Shown piece after piece: positions 15,899 through 23,116 of a stretch of DNA of 48,013 nucleotides. How positions within the stretch are numbered: the stretch's first letter is position 1; each line of letters starts with the position of its first letter. The stretch is from JAAYZM01 sp964510785 (GTDB lineage Bacteria > Actinomycetota > Actinomycetes > Actinomycetales > Cellulomonadaceae), in contig CAZECM010000019.1 of assembly GCA_964510785.1 (NCBI GenBank), forward strand, positions 1-48,013, written 5' to 3'. A program made the translations under genes and the position numbers. The notes below the pieces were generated by a model. The model saw only the letters and a program-made list of their open reading frames with translations, was not told the origin of the DNA and searched no databases.

Positions 15899-16200
15899 TG
15901 AGCCTGCTCCGCACCGCCGCACGCGCCTCCGTCGCCACCCGCGTGGTCGGGAACACCCACCGCCGCCAACAGCAGCGGTGGGCCGCGCAGGACGGCGCCC
16001 AGGCCGCGGCGTCGGCCCCTGCCGTTCCCGGCGCTGCCCCCGCACCCGCCGCCACGCCCGCACCTGCCGCACCCGCGGCGCCGTCGGGCACCGACGCCAT
16101 GCTCGAGCAGCTGCGCCAGCTCGGCGAGCTGCGCGCCGCGGGAATCCTCACCGACGCGGAGTTCGAGGCGCAGAAGCAGCGCGTCCTCGCCGGGGCGTAG
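15898..16200 (+). CDS. SHOCT domain protein
   Basis: A 100-residue protein with three parts: a basic N-terminus (RTAARASVATRVVGNTHRRQ, about residues 5-24), a long Ala/Pro-rich linker (about 31-64) and a C-terminal SHOCT helix pair at 67-99 (LEQLRQLGELRAAGILTDAE then FEAQKQRVLAG). SHOCT is a short domain thought to mediate oligomerisation or partner contact. It is translationally coupled to the DUF6325 gene. An inverted repeat 20 bases past the stop (16221-16266) probably ends the transcript. No enzymatic function is expected. Confidence 0.88.
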   Translation: MSLLRTAARASVATRVVGNTHRRQQQRWAAQDGAQAAASAPAVPGAAPAPAATPAPAAPAAPSGTDAMLEQLRQLGELRAAGILTDAEFEAQKQRVLAGA

Positions 16201-16220
16201 GTTCCCGCAGCTCGGGCGTG

Positions 16221-16266
16221 CCGGTCGGCCGCACCGCGCCAGCGGGGACGCGGCCCGGCCGACCGG
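16221..16266. terminator. Hairpin between converging SHOCT and HtrA genes
   Basis: CCGGTCGGCCG (16221-16231) and CGGCCGACCGG (16256-16266) form a perfect 11-bp stem around a 24-base GC-rich loop. It sits between two convergent stop codons and may end both transcripts, though no T-run follows on either strand. Confidence 0.5.
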
Positions 16267-16271
16267 AGCCG

Positions 16272-17528
16272 TCAGCCACGCATCGTCGTGGGCTCTTCGC
16301 GCGCGGCGAGCGTGACGGTGAGCTCGATCGACTGCCCGTCCCGGACCACGGTGAGCCGCGAGACCTGGCCCACGGTGCGCGCCCGCACGTAGCCGGTGAG
16401 CGACTCGGCGCTCGCGACGGGCTTGCCGTCGATCGCCGTGATGACGTCGCCCTCCTGGACGCCCGCTTGCTCCGCGGGCGAACCTGAGACGACCTGTCCG
16501 ACGACGGCACCCTGGCGCGCCACGCCGTCGAGGTCCGCCGTGCCGTCGGCGAGGTTCACGCCGAGGAACGCGTGGCTCACGGTTCCCGTCTCGATGAGCT
16601 GGTCCGCGACCTGCTTGGCGAGGTTGATCGGGATGGCGAAGCCGAGGCCGATCGAGCCGGAGCTCGAGCCGCCGGAGAGCGTGGCGATCGAGGAGTTGAT
16701 GCCGACGACGCGCCCGGCCGAGTCGAACAGCGGACCGCCCGAGTTCCCGGGGTTCACCGCGGCGTCGATCTGGATCGCGTTCGTGATGACCGCCTCGGTA
16801 GCACCCTCCGTGACGGTGGGCCGGTCGAGTGCCGAGACGATGCCCGTCGTGACCGTGCCGGCGAGGCCGAGCGGGTTGCCGACCGCCATGACGCCCTGCC
16901 CCACGCGCAGCGAGTCGGAGTCACCGAGCGTCGCGGCGACGAGGTCCGACGGCGTGTCCGTGAGGCGCAGGACACCGAGGTCCGTCGTCTCGTCGAGCCC
17001 CACGACCTCGGCGGGGAACACCCGCCCGTCGGCGAGCACGACGTCGATGCCACCGCGCTCGCCGCCCTCGATCACGTGGTTGTTGGTCAGCACGAGGCCC
17101 GCGGCGTCGATGATGACGCCCGATCCCTGCGAGCCGCCGAACCGCCCGCTGACCGTGATCGCGACGACGGAGTCCGCAACCTGGTCCACGACGTCCTGCC
17201 ACGTGGTCGAGCCCTCGATCTGCGGGGTCTGGCTCGCCTCGACCTGGGCGATCGTGCTCTGCGCGACTGGCGTGCCCTGGGTGGTGTCGCGGTCCGTGAG
17301 GATGCCCGCCGTGGCGACGCTCGCGACGAGCGCGGCGGCCGCGGCACTGCCGACGACGGCGGGCCAGACGCGGCGTTCGTGGGGGGTGCCGCCGGGAGCG
17401 ACCGGGGTGGCCGACGACGGCGGCACGGGCGGCAGTGACACAGACAGGGGAGGCGACACGGGCAGGGTCGGCGGCTGCGGCGTCGGCGTGGTGGGGCTGG
17501 GCCAAGGGCCTGATTCGTTGTGCGACAT
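16272..17528 (-). CDS. HtrA/DegP-type membrane-anchored serine protease with PDZ domain
   Basis: A 418-residue trypsin-like quality-control protease. Residues 1-52 are Pro/Ser/Thr-rich and probably cytoplasmic, one membrane helix follows at about 54-77, and the rest is extracytoplasmic. The catalytic triad is His151 (TNNHVIEGG), Asp183 (TTDLGVLRL) and Ser263 (NPGNSGGPL). A single PDZ domain spans about 320-410 with AFLGVNLAD and SPAEQAGVQEGDVITAIDG. This is the architecture of actinobacterial PepD/HtrA proteins that degrade misfolded secreted proteins. The ATG at 17528 has GAGGAG six bases upstream. No two-component or sigma-factor gene is adjacent. The 130-base gap upstream shows no clear promoter. 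Confidence 0.94.
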   Translation of the reverse strand: MSHNESGPWPSPTTPTPQPPTLPVSPPLSVSLPPVPPSSATPVAPGGTPHERRVWPAVVGSAAAAALVASVATAGILTDRDTTQGTPVAQSTIAQVEASQTPQIEGSTTWQDVVDQVADSVVAITVSGRFGGSQGSGVIIDAAGLVLTNNHVIEGGERGGIDVVLADGRVFPAEVVGLDETTDLGVLRLTDTPSDLVAATLGDSDSLRVGQGVMAVGNPLGLAGTVTTGIVSALDRPTVTEGATEAVITNAIQIDAAVNPGNSGGPLFDSAGRVVGINSSIATLSGGSSSGSIGLGFAIPINLAKQVADQLIETGTVSHAFLGVNLADGTADLDGVARQGAVVGQVVSGSPAEQAGVQEGDVITAIDGKPVASAESLTGYVRARTVGQVSRLTVVRDGQSIELTVTLAAREEPTTMRG

Positions 17529-17658
17529 GACGATCTCCTCGCGGGGCTGAGCTGACTCCCAGAGCACACACCCCGAACCTGCGCCTCTCCTCGACACAAC
17601 CTGGGAATCCCCCCAGAGCCCTCGCTTCGGCAATCGCGGGACGGCGCGATCTGGCCGG

Positions 17659-19491
17659 CTACGAGGGGCCGGCTGCCAGTGCCCTTGCGGCGGCAGCGGT
17701 CATCGCCGTGTCGAGCTCGCGCCGGGCGGTCCGGTCGACCCGGACCTCGAGCACGCTCACGCCTGGCCCGGGGGAGGCGAGCGACTCGGCCACCTCGGCG
17801 GCGTCGCGCGCGAGCCGGTGGCGCACACCGTACCCGGCGCACAGTGCCGCGAGATCGGCGCCGTGCGGGGTCGCGAAGAACCGCTCGAACACGGCGGTGC
17901 GCGCGGGATCGCCGTGCTCGAGGGTCGCGAACACGGAACCGCCGTCGTCGTTCGCCACGACGATCTGCAGGTGCGGCCGTACCTCGAGGGACCCGGTGAG
18001 CAGGCCGCCGACGTCGTGCAGGAACGTCAGGTCGCCCACGAGGGCGCGCACGGTGCTCTCGGGCAGCGCGAGCGCCACCCCCGCCGCGGTCGCCGTCGTG
18101 CCGTCGATCCCCGAGAGACCCCGGTTCGCGATGACGAGCGGCGCGGCTCCCCACCCGGCGACGAGGTCGAGGTCGCGCACCGGGTTGGACGAGCCGAGCA
18201 CGAGGACGTCGTCCGGGAGCGTCGCGCGCGCGACGAGCTCGGCGAGCGCGGGGCCGGTGAGCCGAGGGACGGCCCGGGTGAGGGGCTCGGCAACACCCGC
18301 GCTCGCCGGGCCGGCCGCCACCTCCCGCACCGCGTCGAGCGCCGCGCGTCCCGCGGCCCGCCACGCCGCGAGCCACCGCGGGTCGTCGGGCGGCTCGGCG
18401 AACCACGGCTCGGGGACGGCGGGCACGAGCACGTCGGCAGACCGCCCGGCGTACGGCCACGCCGCCGAGGGTCGCTGCACCCGCACGACCTCGACGTCCT
18501 CGCGCGCGAGCAGGCGGGCGACGGGTCGCGACAGCGTGGGGCGTCCGACGACGACGACGCGCCGCACCTCGCGCGCACCCGGCCACGCGTCGAGCAGCAG
18601 CCGATAGGCCGGTACCGCGTTGGCACGGGAACGCGCGCCCGACGCCGGCTCGGCGAGCAGCGGCCAGCCACGGGCCTCCGCGAGCTCGCTCGCCTGCAGC
18701 CCGGCGCCGTCACCGGCGACGACGACGGTGGGCGGGCCCGCCGCGAGACCAGGAGTCCGCTGCGGGGAGTGGGTGGCCGGTTCGACGCCGTCGTCGTCCT
18801 CCCGCGTCTGGAACCGCACACCACCGAAGAACCCGAGACCGTCCGGGGGCGGCTCGGCCGTTCGCTCCGCGGGCCACGGTTCGTCGCCAGGCACGAGCGG
18901 CTCGGCGAACGCGAGGTTGACGTGCACCGGCCCGGCGTCGCCGGAGCGGGCGCCGAGCGCGACGTGGACGGCGAGGCCGATCGCTTGCCGGAGCCCGTCG
19001 CCGAGGTCGCCCGTCTCGCCGTCGCCGTCGTGGTGCCCCGCGTGCAGGTCGAGCGTGAGCCGGACCGCGGGCTCGAGCAGCCCCGGCTGGGCGGTGGTCT
19101 GGTTGGCGCCCGTGCCGCGCAGCTCGCGGGGGCGGTCGGCGGTGAGCAGCAGCAGCGGGGCACCGCTGTGGTGCGCCTCGAGCACCGCGGGCAACAGGTT
19201 CGCGACGGCCGTGCCCGACGTCGTGACGACGGCGACCGCACGGGGGGCTCCCGTCGCAGCGACGGCCTTCGCGATGCCGAGCGCGAGGAACGCGGCGTCG
19301 CGCTCGTCGACCCGCACGTGGACGTCGATCTCGGGTGCGCCCGCAGGCCGGTCCTCCCGGGCGGCGTCGGCCAACGCGTAGGCGAGCGGGGCGCTGCGCG
19401 AGCCCGGAGCGAGCACGAACTCACGCACCCCCGCCGCGGCGAGCGCCTGCACGACCACGCGCGCGGCGTGGGTCGACGGCGCGGGCTTCAC
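17659..19491 (-). CDS. menD: 2-succinyl-5-enolpyruvyl-6-hydroxy-3-cyclohexene-1-carboxylate synthase
   Basis: A 610-residue thiamine-diphosphate enzyme that adds succinic semialdehyde (from 2-oxoglutarate) to isochorismate. N-terminal features are LAPGSRSAPLAYAL at 27-40 and the ThDP-activating Glu63 in VDERDAAF. The ThDP/Mg motif starts with GDLTFLHD at 486 and ends with NDDGGS at 514. The start is GTG at 19491, only 4 bases after the menC stop, with no separate promoter, so menC and menD form one operon. At 610 residues it is somewhat longer than the roughly 550 typical of the family; the extra length is in Gly/Asp-rich loops around residues 150-160 and 215-250. Confidence 0.95.
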   Translation of the reverse strand: MKPAPSTHAARVVVQALAAAGVREFVLAPGSRSAPLAYALADAAREDRPAGAPEIDVHVRVDERDAAFLALGIAKAVAATGAPRAVAVVTTSGTAVANLLPAVLEAHHSGAPLLLLTADRPRELRGTGANQTTAQPGLLEPAVRLTLDLHAGHHDGDGETGDLGDGLRQAIGLAVHVALGARSGDAGPVHVNLAFAEPLVPGDEPWPAERTAEPPPDGLGFFGGVRFQTREDDDGVEPATHSPQRTPGLAAGPPTVVVAGDGAGLQASELAEARGWPLLAEPASGARSRANAVPAYRLLLDAWPGAREVRRVVVVGRPTLSRPVARLLAREDVEVVRVQRPSAAWPYAGRSADVLVPAVPEPWFAEPPDDPRWLAAWRAAGRAALDAVREVAAGPASAGVAEPLTRAVPRLTGPALAELVARATLPDDVLVLGSSNPVRDLDLVAGWGAAPLVIANRGLSGIDGTTATAAGVALALPESTVRALVGDLTFLHDVGGLLTGSLEVRPHLQIVVANDDGGSVFATLEHGDPARTAVFERFFATPHGADLAALCAGYGVRHRLARDAAEVAESLASPGPGVSVLEVRVDRTARRELDTAMTAAAARALAAGPS

Positions 19492-19495
19492 GGTC

Positions 19496-20434
19496 TCAGC
19501 GTAGGCGAGCGACGCGCTCGAGCCGTTCCGCCCAGCGCCGCGCCGTCGGGCCGGTCGCGCGCGCAGCGGCGAGCAGCTCGGGGTCGGGCTCGGGTCGGCG
19601 CACCGGGATCGACCCGTCCTCGGGCAGCAAGGAGTCCCCGACGACGTCGCCCGTGAGCAGCTGCGCCGTCGCGAGACCGCACGCGAAGGGCAGCTCGGGC
19701 AGCGCGGCCGCGAGCGCGAGCCCCGCCGCGAGTCCCACGGAGGTCTCGAGCGCGGAGGAGACGACCACGGGCAGCCCGGTGGACTCGGCGATGCGCAGGC
19801 ACGCGCGCACCCCGCCGAGCGGCTGGACCTTGAGCACGAGGATGTCGGCGGCCCCTGCGCGCGCGACCGCGAGGGGGTCCTCGGCGCGGCGCACGGACTC
19901 GTCCGCGGCCACGGGCACGGACTGCCGGCGGCGCACGAGCGCGAGGTCCGCGACCGACGCGACGGGCTGCTCCACGTACTCGAGCCCGCCCGCGGCCCGG
20001 TCCAGCACAGGCAGCCTCGAGAGCGCCGCCTCGACGTCCCACCCGCCGTTCGCGTCGATCCGGATGCGTCCCGCGGGGCCGAGCGCGTCCCGGACGGCCT
20101 CGAGGCGCACGACCTCCGCCGCGAGCGGTTCGCCAGGCTCGGCGACCTTGACCTTGGCCGTGGTGCACCCCCCGGAGGCCCGCACGAGCGCGGCGGCGCG
20201 CTCGGGCGGGACCACGGGGATCGTCACGTTGACGGGCACCGCGTCGCGCACGGCGGCCGGGAAGCCGTCGTCGGCGGCCTCCCTCGCGGCGCGCCACCAC
20301 GCGGCCGACTCGACGTCGTCGTAGTCCCAGAACGGCGAGAACTCCCCCCAGCCCGCGTCCCCGCGCACCAGCACGCCCTCGCGCACGTCGATGCCGCGGA
20401 ACCGCGCGCGCAACGGGATCGAGTAGACGTCCAC
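19496..20434 (-). CDS. menC: o-succinylbenzoate synthase
   Basis: A 312-residue enolase-superfamily enzyme that dehydrates SHCHC to o-succinylbenzoate. The barrel shows the expected residues: K94 and K96 in TAKVKV, metal ligands D127 (RIDANGGW), E155 (EQP) and D178 (ADES), and the opposite base K202 in LKVQPLGG. A shortened N-terminal capping domain is typical of actinobacterial MenC. The GTG at 20434 is leaderless-type, 6 bases after TAGGCT. It heads the menC-menD operon and is divergent to the ankyrin gene. All catalytic residues are present, so it should be active. Confidence 0.94.
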   Translation of the reverse strand: MDVYSIPLRARFRGIDVREGVLVRGDAGWGEFSPFWDYDDVESAAWWRAAREAADDGFPAAVRDAVPVNVTIPVVPPERAAALVRASGGCTTAKVKVAEPGEPLAAEVVRLEAVRDALGPAGRIRIDANGGWDVEAALSRLPVLDRAAGGLEYVEQPVASVADLALVRRRQSVPVAADESVRRAEDPLAVARAGAADILVLKVQPLGGVRACLRIAESTGLPVVVSSALETSVGLAAGLALAAALPELPFACGLATAQLLTGDVVGDSLLPEDGSIPVRRPEPDPELLAAARATGPTARRWAERLERVARLR

Positions 20435-20440
20435 GTGCCG

Positions 20441-20446
20441 AGCCTA
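20441..20446 (-). promoter_or_regulatory. Leaderless-type -10 of menC-menD
   Basis: TAGGCT on the minus strand ends 6 bases before the menC GTG. It faces the ankyrin-gene promoter (20473-20478) within a 52-base divergent gap, so the two promoters overlap in -35 territory. Confidence 0.6.
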
Positions 20447-20472
20447 GGGGGCCGCGGAGGGCCCCCGATCCC

Positions 20473-20478
20473 TACGCT
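20473..20478 (+). promoter_or_regulatory. Leaderless-type -10 of the ankyrin-DUF6891 gene
   Basis: TACGCT ends 8 bases before the ATG at 20487; no ribosome site is seen. Confidence 0.55.
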
Positions 20479-20486
20479 GGGCGCCC

Positions 20487-21122
20487 ATGAGCATCTTCGA
20501 AGCCGCCCGTGCCGCCGACCTCGACGGTGTGCGCCGCGCCCTTGCCGACGGCGCGAGCGCCCAGGGCACCGACGCGCAGGGGTTCACGCCGCAGCACCTC
20601 GCGGCGATGGGCGCCAACCAGGGCGACACCGACGACGTCGCGCGGATACTGGCCCTGCTGCTCGAGGCGGGCGCCTCGCTCGAGCACCCCGGGACGGACG
20701 GTCGGACGGCGCTCTACCTCGCGGCGGCGCCCCCGCCCGAGGAGGCGCCCGACCGCCCGCTCTCCCTGCTGGGTCGGCGGCGGCTGCGCGCCAACGTCGA
20801 TGTGGCCTTCGCGGCGCTCGAGGGCCGCGGGATCGTCACGGGGGCCGGCGTCGGGCAGAACCAGGACGAGGGTTGGGACACCGTCAACGAGGACGCCCAG
20901 CGCCGCGCCACGGCGGGCAGCACCCCGCGGGGCGCCGTCTTCTACACGCGCGCCGACCGGAGCCGGGCGAAGCGGTCGGGCACGCTCGCCATCGCCTTCG
21001 GGGCGTACGACGGCGACGCCGGCGAGATCGCCGCCGAGGTGGTCGCGGCGCTGCGGGACGCTGGGCTCGACGCGCGGTGGGACGGAGACGTCTCGCACCG
21101 GATCGAGGTCGCACAAAGCTGA
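20487..21122 (+). CDS. Ankyrin-repeat protein with C-terminal DUF6891-like domain
   Basis: A 211-residue cytosolic protein. Residues 1-80 form about two ankyrin repeats (SIFEAARAADLDGVRRALAD, FTPQHLAAMG, LLLEAGASLEH, DGRTALYLAA). From about 97 the sequence resembles the DUF6891 family: NVDVAFAALEGRGI, RGAVFYTRADR, TLAIAFGAYDG and the terminal EVVAALRDAGLDARWDGDVSHRIEV. In the family as I recall it, a Cys-Cys pair follows the first block; here that stretch reads VTGAGVGQNQDEGW and has no cysteine. There is no signal peptide. Function unknown; ankyrin repeats suggest a protein partner. The stop lies in a palindrome shared with the convergent lipoprotein gene. Confidence 0.75.
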   Translation: MSIFEAARAADLDGVRRALADGASAQGTDAQGFTPQHLAAMGANQGDTDDVARILALLLEAGASLEHPGTDGRTALYLAAAPPPEEAPDRPLSLLGRRRLRANVDVAFAALEGRGIVTGAGVGQNQDEGWDTVNEDAQRRATAGSTPRGAVFYTRADRSRAKRSGTLAIAFGAYDGDAGEIAAEVVAALRDAGLDARWDGDVSHRIEVAQS

Positions 21123-21135
21123 CCGGGCCGGTCAG
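21119..21135. terminator. Palindrome containing both convergent stop codons
   Basis: CTGACCG-GGC-CGGTCAG is a perfect 7-bp stem with a 3-base loop. The TGA of the ankyrin gene (21120-21122) and that of the lipoprotein gene (complement of 21132-21134) lie symmetrically in the two arms. It may act as a bidirectional transcription stop. Confidence 0.5.
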
Positions 21136-21758
21136 TCCAGCGCGACCCCGAGATCGCTCGCGAGCTCCACCCCGAGCGGCACCGTGCGGGACAGGGGGGC
21201 GAACTCGCCGTCGGCCACCTCGAGGAAGAGGCTCTGCGTGGGGTTGAGCGCCTCGGCCTCGTCGGGCTCGACGTCGCTGAGGAAGAAGGCGTAGGTCTCG
21301 CCGACGGCGGGGTGCACGACGCCGCCCCACACGTGGAGCTCGTCGCCGTGCTGCCCGCCCACGAGGCGCACCCGGATGCGGTCGCCCTCCTCGAAGTGAC
21401 CCTGGACCGCCTCCGTGACCTCGACGTCGTAGACCGTGTACACGAAGACGGACGGCTCGACCTCCTCACCCTCCGGCGCCCCGAGCGAGGGGTTCGTCAC
21501 CGGGTCCGTGCCGGTGTACTCGGGGGGTTCGAGCTCGATGAGCTCGGTGTGCCCGTCGAGGACCGTCCCCGTGACGACGGCGTCGGCGGCGGCCATGAGC
21601 TCGTCGACGGAGTCGTACTCGACGAAGAGCCCGTGGTGCTCCACCGTCGTGAGCCTGCTCGCCGTCGGCCCCGCGTCCTGAGACGCACAGCCGCCGACGA
21701 CGGCGACAGCGAGCGCGACGAGCACGACGGCTCCTGCTGCGCTGGGCGGTCTGTCCAT
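21132..21758 (-). CDS. Secreted lipoprotein of unknown function
   Basis: A 208-residue predicted lipoprotein with lipobox V21-G22-G23-C24. The mature part is acidic. It contains EYDSVDELMAAADAVVTGTV, a segment resembling domains that compute a transport or release quotient in actinobacterial metal-associated lipoproteins, then VYTVYDVEVTEAVQGHFEEG and GETYAFFLSDVEPDE. I do not recognise a named family with certainty. It starts 8 bases after the metalloprotease stop with GGGGAG close by, so the two are co-transcribed and may act together outside the cell, perhaps as protease and accessory or inhibitor. That pairing is inference. Confidence 0.75.
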   Translation of the reverse strand: MDRPPSAAGAVVLVALAVAVVGGCASQDAGPTASRLTTVEHHGLFVEYDSVDELMAAADAVVTGTVLDGHTELIELEPPEYTGTDPVTNPSLGAPEGEEVEPSVFVYTVYDVEVTEAVQGHFEEGDRIRVRLVGGQHGDELHVWGGVVHPAVGETYAFFLSDVEPDEAEALNPTQSLFLEVADGEFAPLSRTVPLGVELASDLGVALD

Positions 21759-21766
21759 GGCTCCCC

Positions 21767-22330
21767 CTAGTAGATCGACGCGACGGCGTTCTTGTCGTAC
21801 GCCCGCGGCGAGGCGTAGACCCCGGTCCAGCTCATCGGCTTGTACTTCATGATCGACGCCGAGCTCGTGGCCGGGTTGTCCTTGAGCGACAGGGCGTGGC
21901 CCAGCTCGTGCATCGCCGTGAAGCGCGCCCACGCGGCGATCGAGGCGATCCGGTTGGGGCTGTCGATGATCCGGTTCGCGTCCACGGTGATGACGAACGT
22001 CCGGTTGGCCCGCGAGCCGCCGTACTCGTACTGGCCGATCGTCCCGGACGGCAGGGAACCGAGCCGCAGGGACTTGTTGGTCGCGCCCGACGTGGTCGAG
22101 ATCACCGTGCCCGTCGTGGAGTACGTCGAGTTCCACGCGGAGACACCGGACTGCAGGTAGCCGCGCCACGTCGAGTTCATGGCGCCCGTGAACTTCACGG
22201 AGAACACGTTGGTGCCCGAGCCCGCGGCCAGGTAGTAGTCCGAGAGCGCCCCGCTCGCCGGGGCGCCGAGGCCGACGACGGCGAGCACGAGCGCGGCCGC
22301 ACCAGCGCCGAGCCTGGTCCGCAGTGGCAT
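21767..22330 (-). CDS. Secreted zinc metalloprotease (HExxH, matrixin/snapalysin-like)
   Basis: A 187-residue secreted protein with a signal peptide (residues 1-28, cleavage near ASG-ALS). The active site is HELGHALSLKD at 141-151, giving zinc ligands H141 and H145, catalytic E142 and a likely third ligand D151, with a candidate Met-turn at M161 (SIMKY). An aspartate third ligand resembles snapalysin-type M7 proteases more than matrixins, which use His. There is no propeptide with a cysteine switch, so it may be made active or be inhibited by a partner. The ATG at 22330 follows GGGGG seven bases upstream. A sigma-A-like promoter lies at 22368-22396. The lipoprotein gene follows in the same operon. 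Confidence 0.82.
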   Translation of the reverse strand: MPLRTRLGAGAAALVLAVVGLGAPASGALSDYYLAAGSGTNVFSVKFTGAMNSTWRGYLQSGVSAWNSTYSTTGTVISTTSGATNKSLRLGSLPSGTIGQYEYGGSRANRTFVITVDANRIIDSPNRIASIAAWARFTAMHELGHALSLKDNPATSSASIMKYKPMSWTGVYASPRAYDKNAVASIY

Positions 22331-22367
22331 TCGTGTCCCCCTTGCGTGCGCGGTGCGGGCGCCTTCG

Positions 22368-22396
22368 ACGCTAACCGAGGGTTCCCGGACCCTCAA
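22368..22396 (-). promoter_or_regulatory. Sigma-A-like promoter of the metalloprotease operon
   Basis: On the minus strand TTGAGG (22396-22391), a 17-base spacer and TAGCGT (22373-22368) make one of the better -35/-10 pairs in the window. The predicted leader is about 32 bases with a ribosome site. Confidence 0.6.
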
Positions 22397-22407
22397 CCGG
22401 AAGGGCC

Positions 22408-22413
22408 TAGAGT
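22408..22413 (+). promoter_or_regulatory. Leaderless-type -10 of the ABC ATPase gene
   Basis: TAGAGT ends 7 bases before the GTG at 22421, supporting that start over an earlier in-frame one. Confidence 0.55.
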
Positions 22414-22420
22414 CGGTCCC

Positions 22421-23116
22421 GTGAGCGCGAGCACCGGCCCCGAACCCGCCCCCGGCGCCACGGTCGTCGCCCGCGACGTGGCCGTGCGGATCGACGAGCA
22501 CCAGCTGCTCGCCCCTGTCACCTTCGAGCTCGGTCGGGGCCGGGCGCTCGCGGTCACCGGTCCCAACGGCTCGGGCAAGACGACGCTGCTGCGCGTGCTG
22601 GCCGGCGTCCAGCCGCCGAGCGGCGGCGCCGTCTCGGTGCTCGGAGCCACTCCGGACGAGCGGTCACCGTCGTTCCGCGGCGACGTCGCCGCCCTCCTCG
22701 GGCCACCACCGCTCGCACGGAACCTGACGCTGCTCGAGTACCTCGCGCTCGTCGGCACCTCGTGGGGACTCGAGCTGGGGCACGCCGTCGCCCGGGCACG
22801 AGACCTCCTCGCCGAGCTGCGCATCTCGGCGCTCGAGGACAGGTTCGCGCACGAGCTCTCCTCCGGGCAGGGCCAGCTCTACTCGCTCGCGCTCGTCCTG
22901 ACGCGCCCCTGCGCGGTGCTGCTCCTCGACGAGCCGGAGCAACGGCTCGATCCCGAACGGCTCGAGCTCGTGACGCGCGCGCTCGAGCGCCGCAAGGACG
23001 ACGGCGTGACCCTCGTCGTCGCGAGCCACTCCCCCGCGCTCGTGGGGCGGATCGCCGACGAGCGGCTCGAGCTCGCCGAGGACGGTGCCGGTGCCGGTGC
23101 CGGTGCGCGACCGTGA
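22421..23116 (+). CDS. ABC transporter ATP-binding protein
   Basis: A 231-residue single-domain ATPase. Walker A GPNGSGKT is at 47-54, the signature is LSSGQ at 146-150, Walker B VLLLDEPE at 166-173 and the switch His is H203 (ASHS). The signature has Ser in place of the usual first Gly. The small size and pairing with an integral-membrane gene suggest an exporter or ABC-2-like system rather than import, as no binding protein is present. The C-terminus is encoded by a GGTGCC tandem repeat (AGAGAGA) overlapping the start of the membrane protein. Substrate unknown. Confidence 0.9.
   Translation: MSASTGPEPAPGATVVARDVAVRIDEHQLLAPVTFELGRGRALAVTGPNGSGKTTLLRVLAGVQPPSGGAVSVLGATPDERSPSFRGDVAALLGPPPLARNLTLLEYLALVGTSWGLELGHAVARARDLLAELRISALEDRFAHELSSGQGQLYSLALVLTRPCAVLLLDEPEQRLDPERLELVTRALERRKDDGVTLVVASHSPALVGRIADERLELAEDGAGAGAGARP
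23084..23107 (+). repeat. GGTGCC tandem repeat in a gene overlap
   Basis: Three GGTGCC units plus a fourth GGTGCG. It encodes Gly-Ala repeats in the ATPase frame and Pro-Val in the membrane-protein frame. Each unit supplies a GTG that could start the second protein; the one at 23091 has the best spacing (8 bases) from GAGGA. Confidence 0.7.

Noticed and set aside
17529..17658. Promoter of the HtrA-type gene, including an envelope-stress sigma site
   Set aside because: I found no convincing -10/-35 or GGAAC-type motif in the 130-base gap; a weak CTGGG/CCCAG symmetry near 17601-17620 is not enough.
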